DNA of 64,000 bases from Warburgia ugandensis. Taxonomy: Eukaryota > Streptophyta > Magnoliopsida > Canellales > Canellaceae. Below, piece by piece: positions 1-22,659 of this stretch; the stretch's first letter is position 1, and each line of letters begins with the position of its first letter. The stretch is from the NCBI GenBank assembly GCA_035236585.1, contig CP141126.1:14583001-14647000 (forward strand), read 5' to 3'. Position numbers and translations under genes: made by a program. A model generated the notes under the pieces. The model was not told the origin of the DNA. It worked only from the letters and a program-made list of their open reading frames with translations, and did no database searches.

Positions 1-432
1 GAGGTGGTGTGGGAATAAAGGCCGCAAAATATCTGCCACTTTCACAATAGCAACATCTACATTGTTATATTGTTTCTGCGATTTTAAGAATGAGTGGGTC
101 GGTCAAGATCATACTTTAGTCAATGAAAGGCAACTACGTTTTGGCTTAATGCACTGGCTTTCCTGAATTTTCCATTTAGTATTAGTTTGACAGCCGAAGG
201 TAATTTTTCAAATACCTACACCTCTAGATGCAAAGAAATTCAAATGGTATGCGTAACCAACTCATTTTCAGTCATCTCGTGTCAATTTTGGTCATCTCAA
301 CTCGGGTGAAATCATGTGAAGCTAGATCCCATCTCAAGCACCACCTAACACCATAAGGTGGAGCATAAGAATGACCAGTTTGGCTCCCTAAACAAAGGAC
401 TTGTGACTTCATAATAACAGTGTAAACTAGAT
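1..432. other. Intergenic, nothing recognised
   Basis: AT-rich plant intergenic DNA. I see no exon-like stretch with splice sites and no recognisable repeat until the first SINE. The short reading frame that runs through 272-559 on the minus strand mostly overlaps that SINE and is not a gene. Confidence 0.6.
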
Positions 433-598
433 AAGGCAACCCCAGTGCACGAAGCTCTAGCCTATGCGGGGTTTGAAGAAAGGGCAGACCACAAGGGCCT
501 ATAGTATGCAGCCTTACTTTGTATTTTTGCAAGAAGTTGTTTCCACGCCTAAAGGTCATATGACGACAACTTTTACAATTGCCCCAAGGCTCCCCTTT
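433..598 (-). mobile_element. Au-type SINE, full-length
   Basis: Read on the minus strand it starts with the tRNA-like head (GGAGCCTTGG, box-A-like and box-B-like blocks) and ends with the family tail (GGAGCTTCGTGCAC followed by a T run). The 15-mer CAGTGTAAACTAGAT, or one base longer, occurs just before it (about 418) and just after it (about 601): a target-site duplication proving retroposition. Confidence 0.9.
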
Positions 599-625
599 AA
601 CAGTGTAAACTAGATATTACATATA

Positions 626-807
626 AAAAGGGTAGCCCAGCGCACAAAACTCTCGCCTATGCAGGGTTAGGGAGACGGGTGGACCACAGAAGGTTTATAG
701 TATGCATCATTACCTTGCATTTTGTAAGAGGCTATTTTCATACCTCCATCTCATGACCTCCAGATTAAATAACGACAACCTAACCAGTTGCGCCAAAGCT
801 CCCCTTC
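626..807 (-). mobile_element. Au-type SINE, full-length
   Basis: Second copy in the row, same orientation as the first. Its own target duplication TAGATATTACATAT lies at about 611-624 and again at about 811-825. The left arm overlaps the right arm of the neighbouring copy's duplication, so the two insertions chose adjoining sites. Confidence 0.9.
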
Positions 808-840
808 TGAATTAGATATTACATATGTTTTAATAGATTA

Positions 841-989
841 ACGTTGTGTGACCTTGGGGTCATGGGTTCAAGGCGTGAAAACAGCCTCTTGCAAAATACA
901 AGACAAAGCTATGTACTATTGATCCTTGTTGTCCGTCCCTTCCCTGGACTCTACATATGCGAGAGCTTTGTGCACCAAGACTACCCTTT
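841..989 (+). mobile_element. Au-type SINE, 5'-truncated, opposite orientation
   Basis: Starts inside the head, just before the box-B-like segment, and runs to the family 3' end. ATATGTTTTAATAG at about 822-835 and ATATGTTTCAATAG at about 990-1003 form a slightly diverged target duplication, so the 5' truncation happened at integration. Confidence 0.85.
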
Positions 990-1283
990 TATATGTTTCA
1001 ATAGTTCTGTGCCTCCCTGCCTATGATCGTCAGTGACAAGTGTCCCAAAGAACAAAAGCTACCTTTTCTCAATCATGGTAATTATGTTTTATAGATCAAA
1101 GTGATTAATCATATTTGAAATTGCTTAGATAAGTTCAAAATTAAAATTTATGACCATTGAATGCATTTAGACTATATTTTCTTGAGTCATAACAAGATCG
1201 TTCATTTCTATTTAATTTTTTAAGTTCTCAAAACAAGTGGCTAGGTTACTTAATTTTTATATGTTGCACACTATGAACATTGA

Positions 1284-1428
1284 AGGGAACCTTAGCGCAA
1301 TGGTAAAAGTTGTCGTTGTGTAATACAAAGTAAGGCTGACTATTATAAGCCCTTGTAATTTGCCTCTTCCCCGAACCCTGCATTGGTTGGAGCTTCGTGC
1401 ACTGGACCTGTCCTTTTTTTTGTACATG
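1284..1428 (+). mobile_element. Au-type SINE with internal deletion
   Basis: The head with box-A-like segment (GCGCAATGGTAAAAG) is present, but the sequence jumps from GTTGTGT straight to AATACAAAGTAAGG, so the box-B-like block is missing. The tail with GGAGCTTCGTGCAC and a T8 run is present. Such a copy should not be transcribed by RNA polymerase III. Confidence 0.85.
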
Positions 1429-1951
1429 ATGAACAGCTCTAATCTTCCAAGGCAGCCTCTACTCCTTAGAAAGCTTATGTGCGTCCACTTCTAGGGCAAC
1501 TCTTTAAGAAAAAGTGAAAGAAAGTAATTTGGGAACGACCGAACCGAACCAATTGTAGCATATATTTTTACACAAAGCTTGAGCTTAAGAAACCTAAGAG
1601 CGCGGGGGGACACTGTTTCAGGCGATCCAGATAACATTGTAGAGGACCACCAAAGCTGCACCATTCTTTGCCTCTCCCATCATTTGGGACAACCGACGGG
1701 TCAGCTGCCAACTCACATTGTCTCTCTTTTTCTCTTTTTCAGAAGGAAAAGGGGGAAGGCAAGCGAAGAACCAAAACCGGCACTTTTTCTTGTGCCGCTG
1801 CACTCCAAGTCTCATTTATTAACTGCAAAAACCCTAGAATCGGATCTTCAAAACTCTTTCTAATCATCGATTCGACGGTACTCCTGATTTATCGATCAAG
1901 AGCTTCGTTCCTTCTCTTTTCCTGTCTTTTCCCGATTTCTCGCGCTCGAAG

Positions 1952-12617
<10,666 letters not shown>

Positions 12618-12955
12618 TTAATTCTAATGCTTTTATAACCCATCTGGGATATTGAAAACTATTTATAGCTGTTGGATGGAGAATTTGGTATGAATTCCAT
12701 TTGTCCTAATTTATCTGTTTTCATCATTCTTCAAATTGCATTTGGAGGAAAAAGAAAGGAAACAACTTACCCAAGGGATGTACGTCTATATATAAAACTC
12801 GGTTATTAACAGCTTTATATACAGCTGTACTATGTAAATTTGAAACCTGTGACTTAAGCTGTCTGCTATGTATGAATTTATGTGGTTAATCAACTTCGTA
12901 TTGATCAGAGCTCATTTTCCTTCAATTTCCTTTGGATGTAGAGTATTTGGCAAAA

Positions 12956-13139
12956 GGGGGGAGCCTTGGTGCAATGGTAGAGTAGTCGTTGTGTGACCTT
13001 GAGGTTACGGTTTTGAGGCTTGAAAACAGCCTCTTGCAAAATGCAAGGTAAGGCTGCGTAACTATTAGTCCTTGTGGTCTGCCCCTTACCCGGCCCCTGC
13101 ACGTGCAGGAGCTTTGTGCATTGGGGCTCTCCCTTTTTT
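12956..13139 (+). mobile_element. Au-type SINE, full-length
   Basis: Complete head, middle and tail with a short T run. The flanks ATGTAGAGTATTTGGCAA (about 12936) and ATGTGGAGTATTGGGCAA (13140) are an 18-bp target duplication with two differences. It lies about 340 bp beyond the AMMECR1 stop, in the 3' flank. Confidence 0.92.
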
Positions 13140-13157
13140 ATGTGGAGTATTGGGCAA

Positions 13158-14115
13158 CAGAATCTGTAGCTAAATATATATCATGTCAATGATGTGTTAT
13201 TGATATCCCTAGAAGCGCTAACAAGCCTCATGCTATTTGGTCAGGAAAAGTAAATATCAAATCATGTGTATTAGTAGTACGTCATTGACTATGTGCTGAA
13301 TGCCATTCTGAAATTCACTAGCACTAGCAAAATATGATCGTAGCCCCTCTTATCCCTCTTATTCTAGAGTGAATAAAGCTGAGAAATTTGATAATACTGG
13401 CAAAATCTTAACCAACCACAGGATTAAGATCGTCCAGGGGAAAAACAGAGTGTGAGTTGGTTAAGATCTTAACCAACCACACTGAAACATATTTCTACAT
13501 TTGGTGGATTAGTAAGTTCCAAGATGTTGCAATTTGAGTTCCAGCAGGGATACACGCACTTGAGTGTGAGAACTCCATGCCCTTCTTTTTTCATACATGA
13601 TGATTTTTTTAGAACGAAGCTGTTCATTCTATGCTTCATATTGAAAATAGGCAATTCACTAGAAATCAATGCATTTTAAAAAATTCCCTCTATTATTCGT
13701 TTTGGGCAGGCTTAAAAATTAATAAAGGTTGATGGTCACTATTTTCTGCTCACAAAAACATATAGCAATTTGATCTCTAGCCTACCTAAATCATACTAAA
13801 CATGAGAAATGGTTTAGATGTACAGGACAAGATTTCTCACCAATGAAAAGATAAGGCATGGTCTTCTTCTCCAGTTAAGACTAAATATGAAACATAGAGA
13901 AGAGAAAATCGAAAAATCTAGTAGATGTTCAGGTATATTTTTGTGTTAATTAAACCATCGACTCTTCGCAAATTATCTTTTCAATGACGTGGTTTTCATG
14001 TAGGTCGTCAGTCCAGTTGGCAGTTGGATTCTATGGTGGACTAACACTTTTTTCACTCTTTTCGTGCAATGCATTCATGAATTCATCTGTTGCGAAAGCG
14101 ACCGTATTACATTTG
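13158..14115. other. Intergenic, no gene seen
   Basis: AT-rich sequence between the AMMECR1 and VAMP727 genes. A 15-base phrase, TCTTAACCAACCACA, occurs near 13408 and again near 13467. No exon with matching splice sites was recognised. Confidence 0.5.
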
Positions 14116-14287
14116 AAAGGGAGCCTTCGCAGTTGTTGTCCTGTGACCTGGACGCAGTGAGTTCAAAACATGGAACCAGTTTCTTGTAAAATGCTAGGTA
14201 AGATTGCATACTATACACCTCTTGTAGTTTGCTCCATCCTCAGACTCCGTATATGCAGGAGCTTTATGCACTAGGCTGTCCTTTTTA
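14116..14287 (+). mobile_element. Au-type SINE, diverged
   Basis: Recognised by GGGAGCCTTCGCAG, GTTCAAAACATGGAA, AATGCTAGGTAAGATTGCATACTATA and GCAGGAGCTTTATGCAC in the right order. The box-A-like region carries a deletion, so the copy is old. Confidence 0.8.
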
Positions 14288-14463
14288 AAACTACTTGCGA
14301 TCTATAGATTCTAGCTAATAAGATTCTGTTTTAAGCAACTGTGCTCACTTAGATCGATTCCTATCACCTTATATTTTCTGTGCAACTTGGAGTCAGAAAA
14401 ATCACCAAAATATGTTGACAAATCACTGGACTTTTTACTTGGTTATATTTCTATAGATTGTAA

Positions 14464-14634
14464 TGAAGGGGAACCTTGGCTTAATGGTAAAGTTAGAGGT
14501 CATTGATTTGAGTGGTGAAAATAGCATCTTGCAAAAATATAAAATAAGACTGCGAATTAGATAGATCCTGTGTTGTCCAACCTTTCTCCGAATATTGTAT
14601 ACGTAGAGCTTTGTGCATTGGCCTAAACTTTTTA
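14464..14634 (+). mobile_element. Au-type SINE, diverged
   Basis: GGGGAACCTTGGCTTAATGGTAAAG is the head (box A kept). A stretch before AGGTCATTGATTTGAG is lost, and the tail reads AGAGCTTTGTGCATTGG. It is an old copy about 180 bp after the previous one. Confidence 0.8.
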
Positions 14635-14930
14635 CAAGAATGAACCAATAGGTGAAACTAGTGTGTGAGGAAGACAGTAGCCTGGATCATAATTTTCTTA
14701 CCTACAAATAATCTAAGATGACTCCTCCCTTAGCAAGAACATCCTGCCTCTTGATTGTAAGACTACGTATCCCTTAGATGTGAAACTTTACTTCATCAAT
14801 TGCATCCCAACATACACACTGGCCATTGGAATCTGATTGTAATCACCTAATGGCTTTGGCTGAATTCCCTTGGATGACAAATGGATGAAGTTGCAATTCT
14901 TTCCATATCTCGACTCCACTTCTAATCAAG

Positions 14931-15027
14931 AGCTCGCCTAGGACCACAAAGGTCAATGTTATGCAGTCGTATCTTGTATTTTGTAAGAGGCTGTTTCCAC
15001 GCTTGAACCCACGACCTTAAAGTTATG
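14931..15027 (-). mobile_element. Au-type SINE fragment
   Basis: Only the middle part is kept: on the minus strand a box-B-like segment, AGCCTCTTACAAAATACAAG and a tail remnant near AGGCGAGCT. Both ends are missing or eroded. Confidence 0.7.
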
Positions 15028-15579
15028 GAGAAAAATGATAAGGAAATAGGCAATTTTATGCTTGAGCAAGCAAGGTACCTTTTGGGGCCTAATGTCTGCA
15101 GCATTGGCTTGATCGTATCCGTTAATCGGACAGCCAATGACAAGCCCTTCCATCGTCGCAGACCGGATGCCTTTCCACCACATCCACGGGACCTTGCTTA
15201 GGTTTTTTAAGAAAATCTATACCTTTGATAGTTTGTTGGACTTTCACTTACGGATGGCATGGGACCAAAGCTTCATGGATCTCCTATGGCAGCCTCAACG
15301 GCATAGATCCACACATAGATTTTCAGATGTGGGGTTCAGGAAGCGCCCTGCGTCCTTAATCAAGAAAGTGCCTTACTTGGTGCTCGTACTCAATTATCAA
15401 ATTAGTGGACTAATTATTTCAAATCCAAACAATTACCACAATTATAACCTTATTAGTACGGGGGACGACCCGGACGAGTTGTTGGATGAGAAGACGAGGT
15501 TATTACGGTAATTGTGAAGTAAATTTGGGGTAAACTTTCACTGCAACACTTTTCTTAAAACTGACTTCCTTCAAACTTT
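15028..15579. other. Intergenic upstream of VAMP727
   Basis: A 124-residue open frame (15137-15511, +) spans much of this stretch, but it shows no domain I know and no codon pattern that convinces me. The last part is presumably the VAMP727 promoter; no clear TATA box was picked out. Confidence 0.4.
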
Positions 15580-15690
15580 CAACTCCACCGGCGCTTGGAA
15601 TCTCCAAAACAGACCGACTTGCTCGCAGAGAGAGAAACGCCGTGAAAGCGAAGCGAAGGGAATTAGGGTGTGAGGTTTGATCTCTCTGTA
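15580..15690 (+). other. VAMP727: Probable 5' UTR exon of VAMP727
   Basis: A GC-richer, GA-containing leader (around GCAGAGAGAGAAACGCC and AGCGAAGCGAAGGG), with a possible donor in GGTGTGAG|GTTTGA near 15675. It is the most gene-like leader before the coding exon, whose acceptor is at 16491-16492. The boundaries are inferred. Confidence 0.45.
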
Positions 15691-16497
15691 CTCGCCTTTT
15701 CTGTTCTTTAATTTGATGATCTCTTACATATTCGCCGCGATCAAGAAAATTGTATGTTCTCCGTCTGTGATGGGGAGTTTTCCTCTTTGAGTTCGTTTCC
15801 CCCCTTATGATCTTTGTTTTGTTGAAAATTGATCAATTGCATCACTCTGTAATTCGACGTGTCTTGAAAATCTCGACATCAAATCTCTGGCTTTCAGTGT
15901 TCATGAGATTTCAGTAATTTCACTTGCGCTTGGGATTTTGCAAATTAGGGCATCAGTTCTTCGCTGCCAGATTCCTAGATTGACATATCATCTGCTGATG
16001 TATACTCTGAGCTTCTGGAAATTTCTTACATGGCTTGCGACTTGGGATTGACTCCATCAATCTCTGTTCCAGAGGAGAAACTGAATTCCTTCTGCGTTTC
16101 TTGCGCTTGGGTTTCGAATTGTGTCTACTATATATGTCTTGCTGCATGTCCTCAATCGTTTGGATTGCTTTTTTCGTATCGATGTTCTGTTATATCCTTT
16201 TTCCTTTGTTTATTACTGTCAAGAGAGACAAAACTTAGAGCCTAAGTTTGGCTCTTAAAAATTACAATAATTTCACAGCGGATGTTAACTTCGGTCTGAT
16301 ACATACTTTTGAAGGATGCTCCTTATTTACTTAAGAGGGCAATTTACTGCAGAGTGTTCTCAGATGAGTTTCTTCACATGTGGTTTATGAACTTGCGTTG
16401 TTACTTTGGATTTAGAATGTGAAAACTTATTGACTTTTTTATGGCCATACTATGTGAACTATGTCATAGTTTATGTTTGGGGTTTCATGCAGGAGCC

Positions 16498-19400
16498 ATG
16501 AGTCAGCAAGGTTTGATATATAGTTTTGTCGCCAAGGGCACAGTCGTACTTGCAGAGCATACATCATTTTCTGGAAACTTTAGTACTATAGCTATTCAAT
16601 GCTTGCAGAAGCTGCCTTCAAATAGCAATAAGTTCACTTATTCATGTGATGGTCATACATTTAACTTTCTGGTGGACAATGGATTTGGTATGCTTCATTT
16701 TTGAGTTATCACTTAATTTTAGTTTGTACTGTAGCTAATGCATCATTTGAGTAGATGTTCCTTTCTGGTGCAGTTTTTCTTGTCGTTGCTGATGAAGCAG
16801 TTGGGAGGAGTTTACCTTTCGTGTTTTTGGACCGAGTGAAGGAGGATTTCATGCAGCGTTATGGGGCAAGCATTGGTACTGGGGATCCTCACCCCCTTGC
16901 TGATGAAGACGATGATCTTCTCTTTGAAGACAGATTTAGCATTGCATACAATCTGGACAGGGAATTCGGGTATGTACGATAGTCACCATATATGTGTGGT
17001 TTTCAAGTCATTGGCTTCTTTGATGTATTCAGAGTTTGAAACTTGTGCTTGGTTGAAACAGGCCAAGGCTTAAAGAGCATATGCAATATTGTATGAGCCA
17101 CCCAGAAGAGATGAGTAAGCTATCCAAATTGAGGACACAAATAACAGAAGTGAAAGGAGTAATGATGGACAACATTGAGAAGGTGCACAACTTCTTCTAC
17201 CCATGTGTAACAATATTTGTTTTCTATGTGATCTTGTTATCATTACTAGCATATTGCAGTTCTTCTTGTTAGCTACTTAAGCTTTATAACCTTTTTGGGC
17301 CTTTTCCTTCATGATACATATCTAATGATGACGATTTTACCATCTAAGACTGTTGGCTTCCATCATGATGTCTGTATGGTTTAGATTCAAGGCAAACATG
17401 TAATGGCTGAAGAATACTTTTCGAAATATTCTTTATTTTGGTCATGTGTTATCTTTTCATAGAAAGTTCAGTAATTCTTTACAGAACTTTGCGCGTGTGC
17501 GCGTGCGCACACACACACACACAGATAGATACACCTACATATGTATATGTATGCATGTTGTGTATCTATATGACTCCTGCCAAAAGGAGACTCCTCAAGG
17601 GAGTCTAGATGGTACTTACCAGCTGTTTCTCATTTTCAGTGTGCAGAAATTGGCAAGACGTCAAACATATGAGAATTGATGATTATAACCACTTGTTTTG
17701 TTGTTTTGAAGAATCAGTGGTCTTGGTCGTTTGACTCAAAGCAGCATAGGCTACAATCATTGAATATGCATGAACTTTGGCATATAGTCTATCTAAGCAA
17801 TTCCCAAAATTATGAATTTAGACTCCCTTTGAGAGTCTACAATTACCGGGACACACACACACACATGTTTACGTAATGTTATTTGTGACCTTCTCAATAT
17901 GGTATGTTTCAAATATCAAGGTAAGCTCCGAAATATGGTTAGTAACTTAGTGGTCCATAGTTCTAAGGACAATCATTTTATGTGTCACTGTTGTCTTGGT
18001 TTGCTTGATTGGATTGAAAAATGTTGATACTTACATTTCACTCCATAAGCATAACTTGGCTTGTCTCTGTAACTTACCACAGTAAGCGTTATACGTATGT
18101 GAGAGACAGATACTGGTGCCCAATTTCTTAAGATCTGAGGTTCATTCCTCCCAGAGTTTAGATTCCTGTAAGTTTCGATCTGTGTTTAAACAAATCGTTA
18201 TTCCCTTCTGGTTGCCAAGAAACTTAAATTATAGAATCATTTGTCTGTTGGGTTCCCCTGTTTTACCTCCATGACATATTTCTCTCCAATATGTTAAAGT
18301 AGATTTGATGAAACTACAAAGAGCTCCCATGTCTCGGCTCTTTCAAAAGAAAACAGAAAACTCTAGGTACAGCATATGATTATGCAAGAACAACCAAATT
18401 ACACCTTAGATGGGAAGATTGTCTTTTTAAGTATTAAAATCACCCTTGACATCTAATCCATCATGCATCTCATATGTATACCACGTTTTGGAAAATGTTT
18501 TTAGATGACAAAAATCGCAAGAGGCAAAACGAATAAGAAAACTAAATCTTAAAGCTAAAGATAGATAATATTAAAGGCATTTTTGCCAAAATGTTTCTAA
18601 TTGCTAAAGTGTCTGCTAATTATTTGCTATTTCGCAAGAGTTAGGACTTTAAATATTTATTGCTAAAACGTTCCTGAGCGCAAGAAATATTTGGTTGCCA
18701 TTTGCAGCTCCATGAAACTTATGACTTTACCCTTATTTTAGAGGGTTTCTTTCTTTTTTCCCTTAATCTTTGGAGCTTATTATTGAAGGAAAGAAACTTA
18801 CAGGGTAAAGTGAAGCATCTGTAATCCTCTCTCTGAGGTGATCGAAGGCTCATGGGATAGGTACATGCTAAGATAGAAATATTACAGGAACTGAAAACTT
18901 GAAGAGAGCATCTGTGCTGACAGCGTCTCCAGCAACTTTGGAGCTTTAAGACATGCCTAAGAGTATGAGGGCTATTATGGAGCCACACAGTGCACACTAT
19001 GCATAGTTACTGTTCAACGCCCACTTTTTCTTGAAGGGCCTACCTTTGCTTGATTAGGTCTGTTCATCTCATTTCTCCAGTTTAGATATCTTGTAGTCCA
19101 AAAAAATGTTATGATTGGATGACCCTAGCATAACAAGAAAATGTCCTTTTGGCTGTTACTGTTAACTGTTGCTTATTCAAGGCTTCATCAGTTTCCTGTG
19201 AACAAAAGTACATTCCTCCTGATGGTAGAATCATCTAATCATCTATATTATGGATGCAAGACACCGAAAGAAGGAGAAATTGGATGAACCGGACTGATCA
19301 GGTAAAGGTGGGTCCCTTCATGATAAAAGTGGGTGTTTTAGAGTAAGTAGCTGGGGTGTTGCTCTCTTTATTAGGATTTCTCCTACTCTGTTAAGATTGT

Positions 19401-21519
19401 ACTGTCTTAACTGTTGGCTAGACATTTCTCACCTTCTTTACACATATGAAACAATTATATGATATACCACCAAAGGTTTAACCACGATGCAAATTTTACA
19501 GACTGATACCAACCACGTGTGGGCCTGTTATTTAAGTGATCCAAGCTGTTAGATGGGTTATAGCCCAACAATCTCATCCATTTTATGATCATAACCTTGT
19601 ATTTTGGAGCATCTAAAGTTGTAAGTTGTGGCTTCACAAGATGAACTCCATGGATTATTGAAACATCTCAATTGATGAAGTTATCAAAGCTTTAAAGTGA
19701 AGAAAATAATAGACTTAGCTAATGTTTCTACATTTTTGGGACCTTTCAGTCACAAATAACCAACATCCTAACTTCTGGCAAATAGTAATAATTAGTGACT
19801 TTTATCAGACTTATTACTGAGTAGGGAACTTTTTAACAAAAATTCGTGAAACAAAGGAAAATATCAGAGCTGCCTACATGAATCAAACCAAGTTGAGCCA
19901 ACTTAAGATAGAACCAAGTCTGTTGTGAGTCAAAATGCGCTAACTCATGCTTGGGCAGCCTGGGATTTTTGGCTTGGTTCATTGTTATGCATGAGTTCCA
20001 TGTGTACTTCCTCAAAGCTTTAGTATGCCTAGGGTATTTCTTGATGATGGAGGTAAAAGTATATAAAGTTGGTGTTAATTTTCCCTGTTTTGAAACAAAA
20101 TAACAGCATCCCATGACCTAGGAAAGGTCTTCATTGTCATGCTTCCTTTATGAAATTCTCTGGGGTCACACCACCAAGTCCTGCCACAGGCTGCCCAGCT
20201 ACCACCACTCTTGCAACATAGCATGTTACAGTTGACAGTTGAAATCAACACTCTGGAGGAATATAACTATTACTTGAATAGATTATCAATGTTAGAAGGG
20301 ATGTAATATTGATGGTGGTTATGGAAGAAGTGGTGAAAATTTTTCATAAGAAATTTGACTTTGCCCTTGTGCAGATCCCCAGTGTAGTCCACACAATGAT
20401 TGAGGTATGCTAATGCCAAGGATGGCATTTGGCATTGTGGAAAATGTGGTTCATAGAACTAGGTCATATATTTTGTTCTTGGAAAAACTAACGTGAAAGA
20501 GGAAAACTGACTAGGATGACTGGCACTGCAGAAAAGTGTGATTTGTGGGGCCTGGCCATACCATCTTAGATTTTGTTGTTAAATGAGGAAATGTTGAAAT
20601 TAGCCTCAAGGAGAGTCTGAAAACTGGAAATGAAGAAATGCAGTTTGTGTACTTCTCTTGATTTTATTGTCTAACATGCATAATTGTTTGTTGAGTGACT
20701 TAAGAAACATAATCAACTGTCCAGTCCTTTGTCCCCTATGTTGTCCACTTAGAAAATATGCATACTCTTTATCCCATGATCTCTGCATGTGTACCCCAAA
20801 AAGCTCCTAGAAAAGCTGATTGGCGATACTTCTAAGCATCTATGACCTGCAAAACGGCCTATAGCCTATAATCCTTTGGCCGTCTGTGTTCTCCAACCAG
20901 AAAGAATGTGGAATATCTGTAGCTTTTCATTTCCCTATACCTTTCTCCTCTCGTAAAGGGTAATATCTGAAAGATATGCAGAAGCAGCATCCAGAATTGC
21001 CTGAAGGCCAAAACTTTTTGATATACCCTCTTAGCTGAGTTGGTTCCAGTACCCCAGTTATCTAATCCAAAAGAGGTGAAAAAAAAAAAAAGGGAAAGAA
21101 AATAAGAACATGACACCCTCAGGAACCTACTAGTTTATCTTTCTCGCAGATTAAGCAAATATTGTTCAGCATTCTGATTGCAGCTGAACTTCTCTTAGGT
21201 TCTGGGTCGGGGGGAGAGGATTGAACTACTTGTGGATAAAACAGAGAACTTACAGTTCCAGGTAAATTTCTAGCTCCTCTTGTACGAATATGTATTGTCT
21301 TTCTGCAACTATGTTTCAGAGATTCTGACATAGATCTCCTTTGTGCCTTTTATCAATCTCTGCTTATTTCAGGCTGATAGCTTCCAAAGGCAGGGAAGGC
21401 AACTTAGGCGTAAGATGTGGCTCCAGAACCTCAGATTTAAGCTGATGGTAGCAGGTGCCGCCCTTGTTCTGATAGTCATACTATGGCTGATGGTTTGTAG
21501 AGGGTTCAAGTGTTCATAG
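16498..21519 (+). CDS. VAMP727: VAMP727, longin R-SNARE with acidic insert
   Basis: Coding exons 16498-16687, 16774-16969, 17062-17182, 21199-21261 and 21373-21519 join in frame to 238 residues (Arabidopsis VAMP727 is about 240). Residues 1-128 form the longin domain ([20 protein letters not shown]). It is interrupted at about 97-116 by the acidic insert [16 protein letters not shown], the mark separating VAMP727 from other VAMP7-type proteins. The SNARE motif spans about 134-194 with the zero-layer Arg at 173, and a C-terminal anchor covers about 213-233 ([19 protein letters not shown]). In Arabidopsis VAMP727 pairs with SYP22, VTI11 and SYP51 for fusion at the vacuole and late endosome. Oddity: the residue before the zero-layer Arg is Gly (VLGRGE) where I recall Asp. 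Intron 4 is 4016 bp. The ATG opens six bases into the second exon, so the leader is in an upstream exon. Confidence 0.96.
17491..17523. repeat. 33-bp alternating purine-pyrimidine tract
   Basis: GCGCGTGTGCGCGTGCGC continues into (AC)n with no break in the purine-pyrimidine alternation. Such tracts can adopt left-handed Z-DNA under supercoiling. It lies in intron 4 of VAMP727. Confidence 0.9.
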
Positions 21520-22544
21520 AAGGAAATACGTTGTAAATCCCTGTCTATATGGAGATTGGTAGGATGCAGTAATTTCCTCACTATGCTTTTAAAGATATAC
21601 TCAAATCTCTCTTCATGCTTCTTGCTGTAAAAGAGCAAAATGTTTCTAGAAATTTCTAAAATTTTAATCAAGTTGGTATATTTCTGTAACGTTTATGCCT
21701 GTTTTTATTGGGGTCGGAAATTCTTGCTCCCTTAGATTTGCTTCATAGATCGAACTGCTGTCCATGGATTAATATAGAAAAGGTTTCCTTTCGACTGACC
21801 ATGTTGTGTTGTTTGCATTGACTGAGAATAGCTAACCCGTAGATATGAGCATTGGTGGAACATGGCCGATGATCTGGTGTCAAGTGTCGTGTGCTTTAAC
21901 TTCTAGAGCTGTTATACGATGAATGTACTTACTTTTGAAGGAAAAACGTGAGCGTCTGAAAACCGTCGATTAAGATGAACCGTTGCTTTGTAATTTTCTA
22001 ACCTTCGATTAAGCCACTGTAGAGTCTGGCTAATCTTCAGATAAGAGAGTTAACTTTGCCATCCCTTAGCGGTCGATCCTAGATCACGGATTCGGGTTTG
22101 AGGTTGGAGACTCTGAGCGGGTTAGCTTTAGTTCGTCGTTTGCTTCCTTGTAAACAAGGAGAAGAAAAAGGAAGATTATGGCTCATCCTATTTAGGCTCA
22201 GCCAGATAAATGGTTTGGATCATTAATTTTAATGGTATTTGCAGCTATAGAAGATAAATGGTGGAACACTACCTTTTCGATGATCCCAGTCCAACTTGTG
22301 AATTTACCAATAAAAGAACCCTACCAAGTGAATTGCAGACAGTTTGAACTTCCCGAGCTGTTCGTTTCCCTAGGGTCATCCAAGATAGGTCCCGCTAATG
22401 TATGGTTTGGATTATGATAAGAACATGATAGGGTTGGCACTTGCAGGCTTGTAGCCATTGGTGAAAAAGGCTTGTTATCAAATATAAGAAGTCCGAGAAC
22501 ACGCACATATGCAAACGATCTTTAATTGGAGTAATTATACGATG
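21520..22544. other. VAMP727 3' flank and intergenic DNA
   Basis: Contains the 3' UTR of VAMP727 (unassigned end) and then unannotated sequence. Short open frames occur but have no domain or splice support. Confidence 0.45.
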
Positions 22545-22659
22545 GCCTCATGGTTGTAGAGTTGTCGTCATATGATCTTGTGAAAACAGTCTCTTACAAA
22601 AATACAAGGTAAGACTATATAGTTCAGTACTTCCTCAAATCCTACATTCACCGGGCTGC
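22545..22659 (+). mobile_element. Au-type SINE, heavily deleted
   Basis: Keeps GTTGTAGAGTTGTCGTCATATGATCTTG, GTGAAAACAGTCTCTTAC, AAGGTAAGACTATATAG and the tail CACCGGGCTGCCCTTTTT. It has lost the proper 5' end and most of the part before the tail. Confidence 0.75.

Noticed and set aside
15137..15511. 124-codon frame upstream of VAMP727
   Set aside because: No recognisable domain and no splice or neighbour support.
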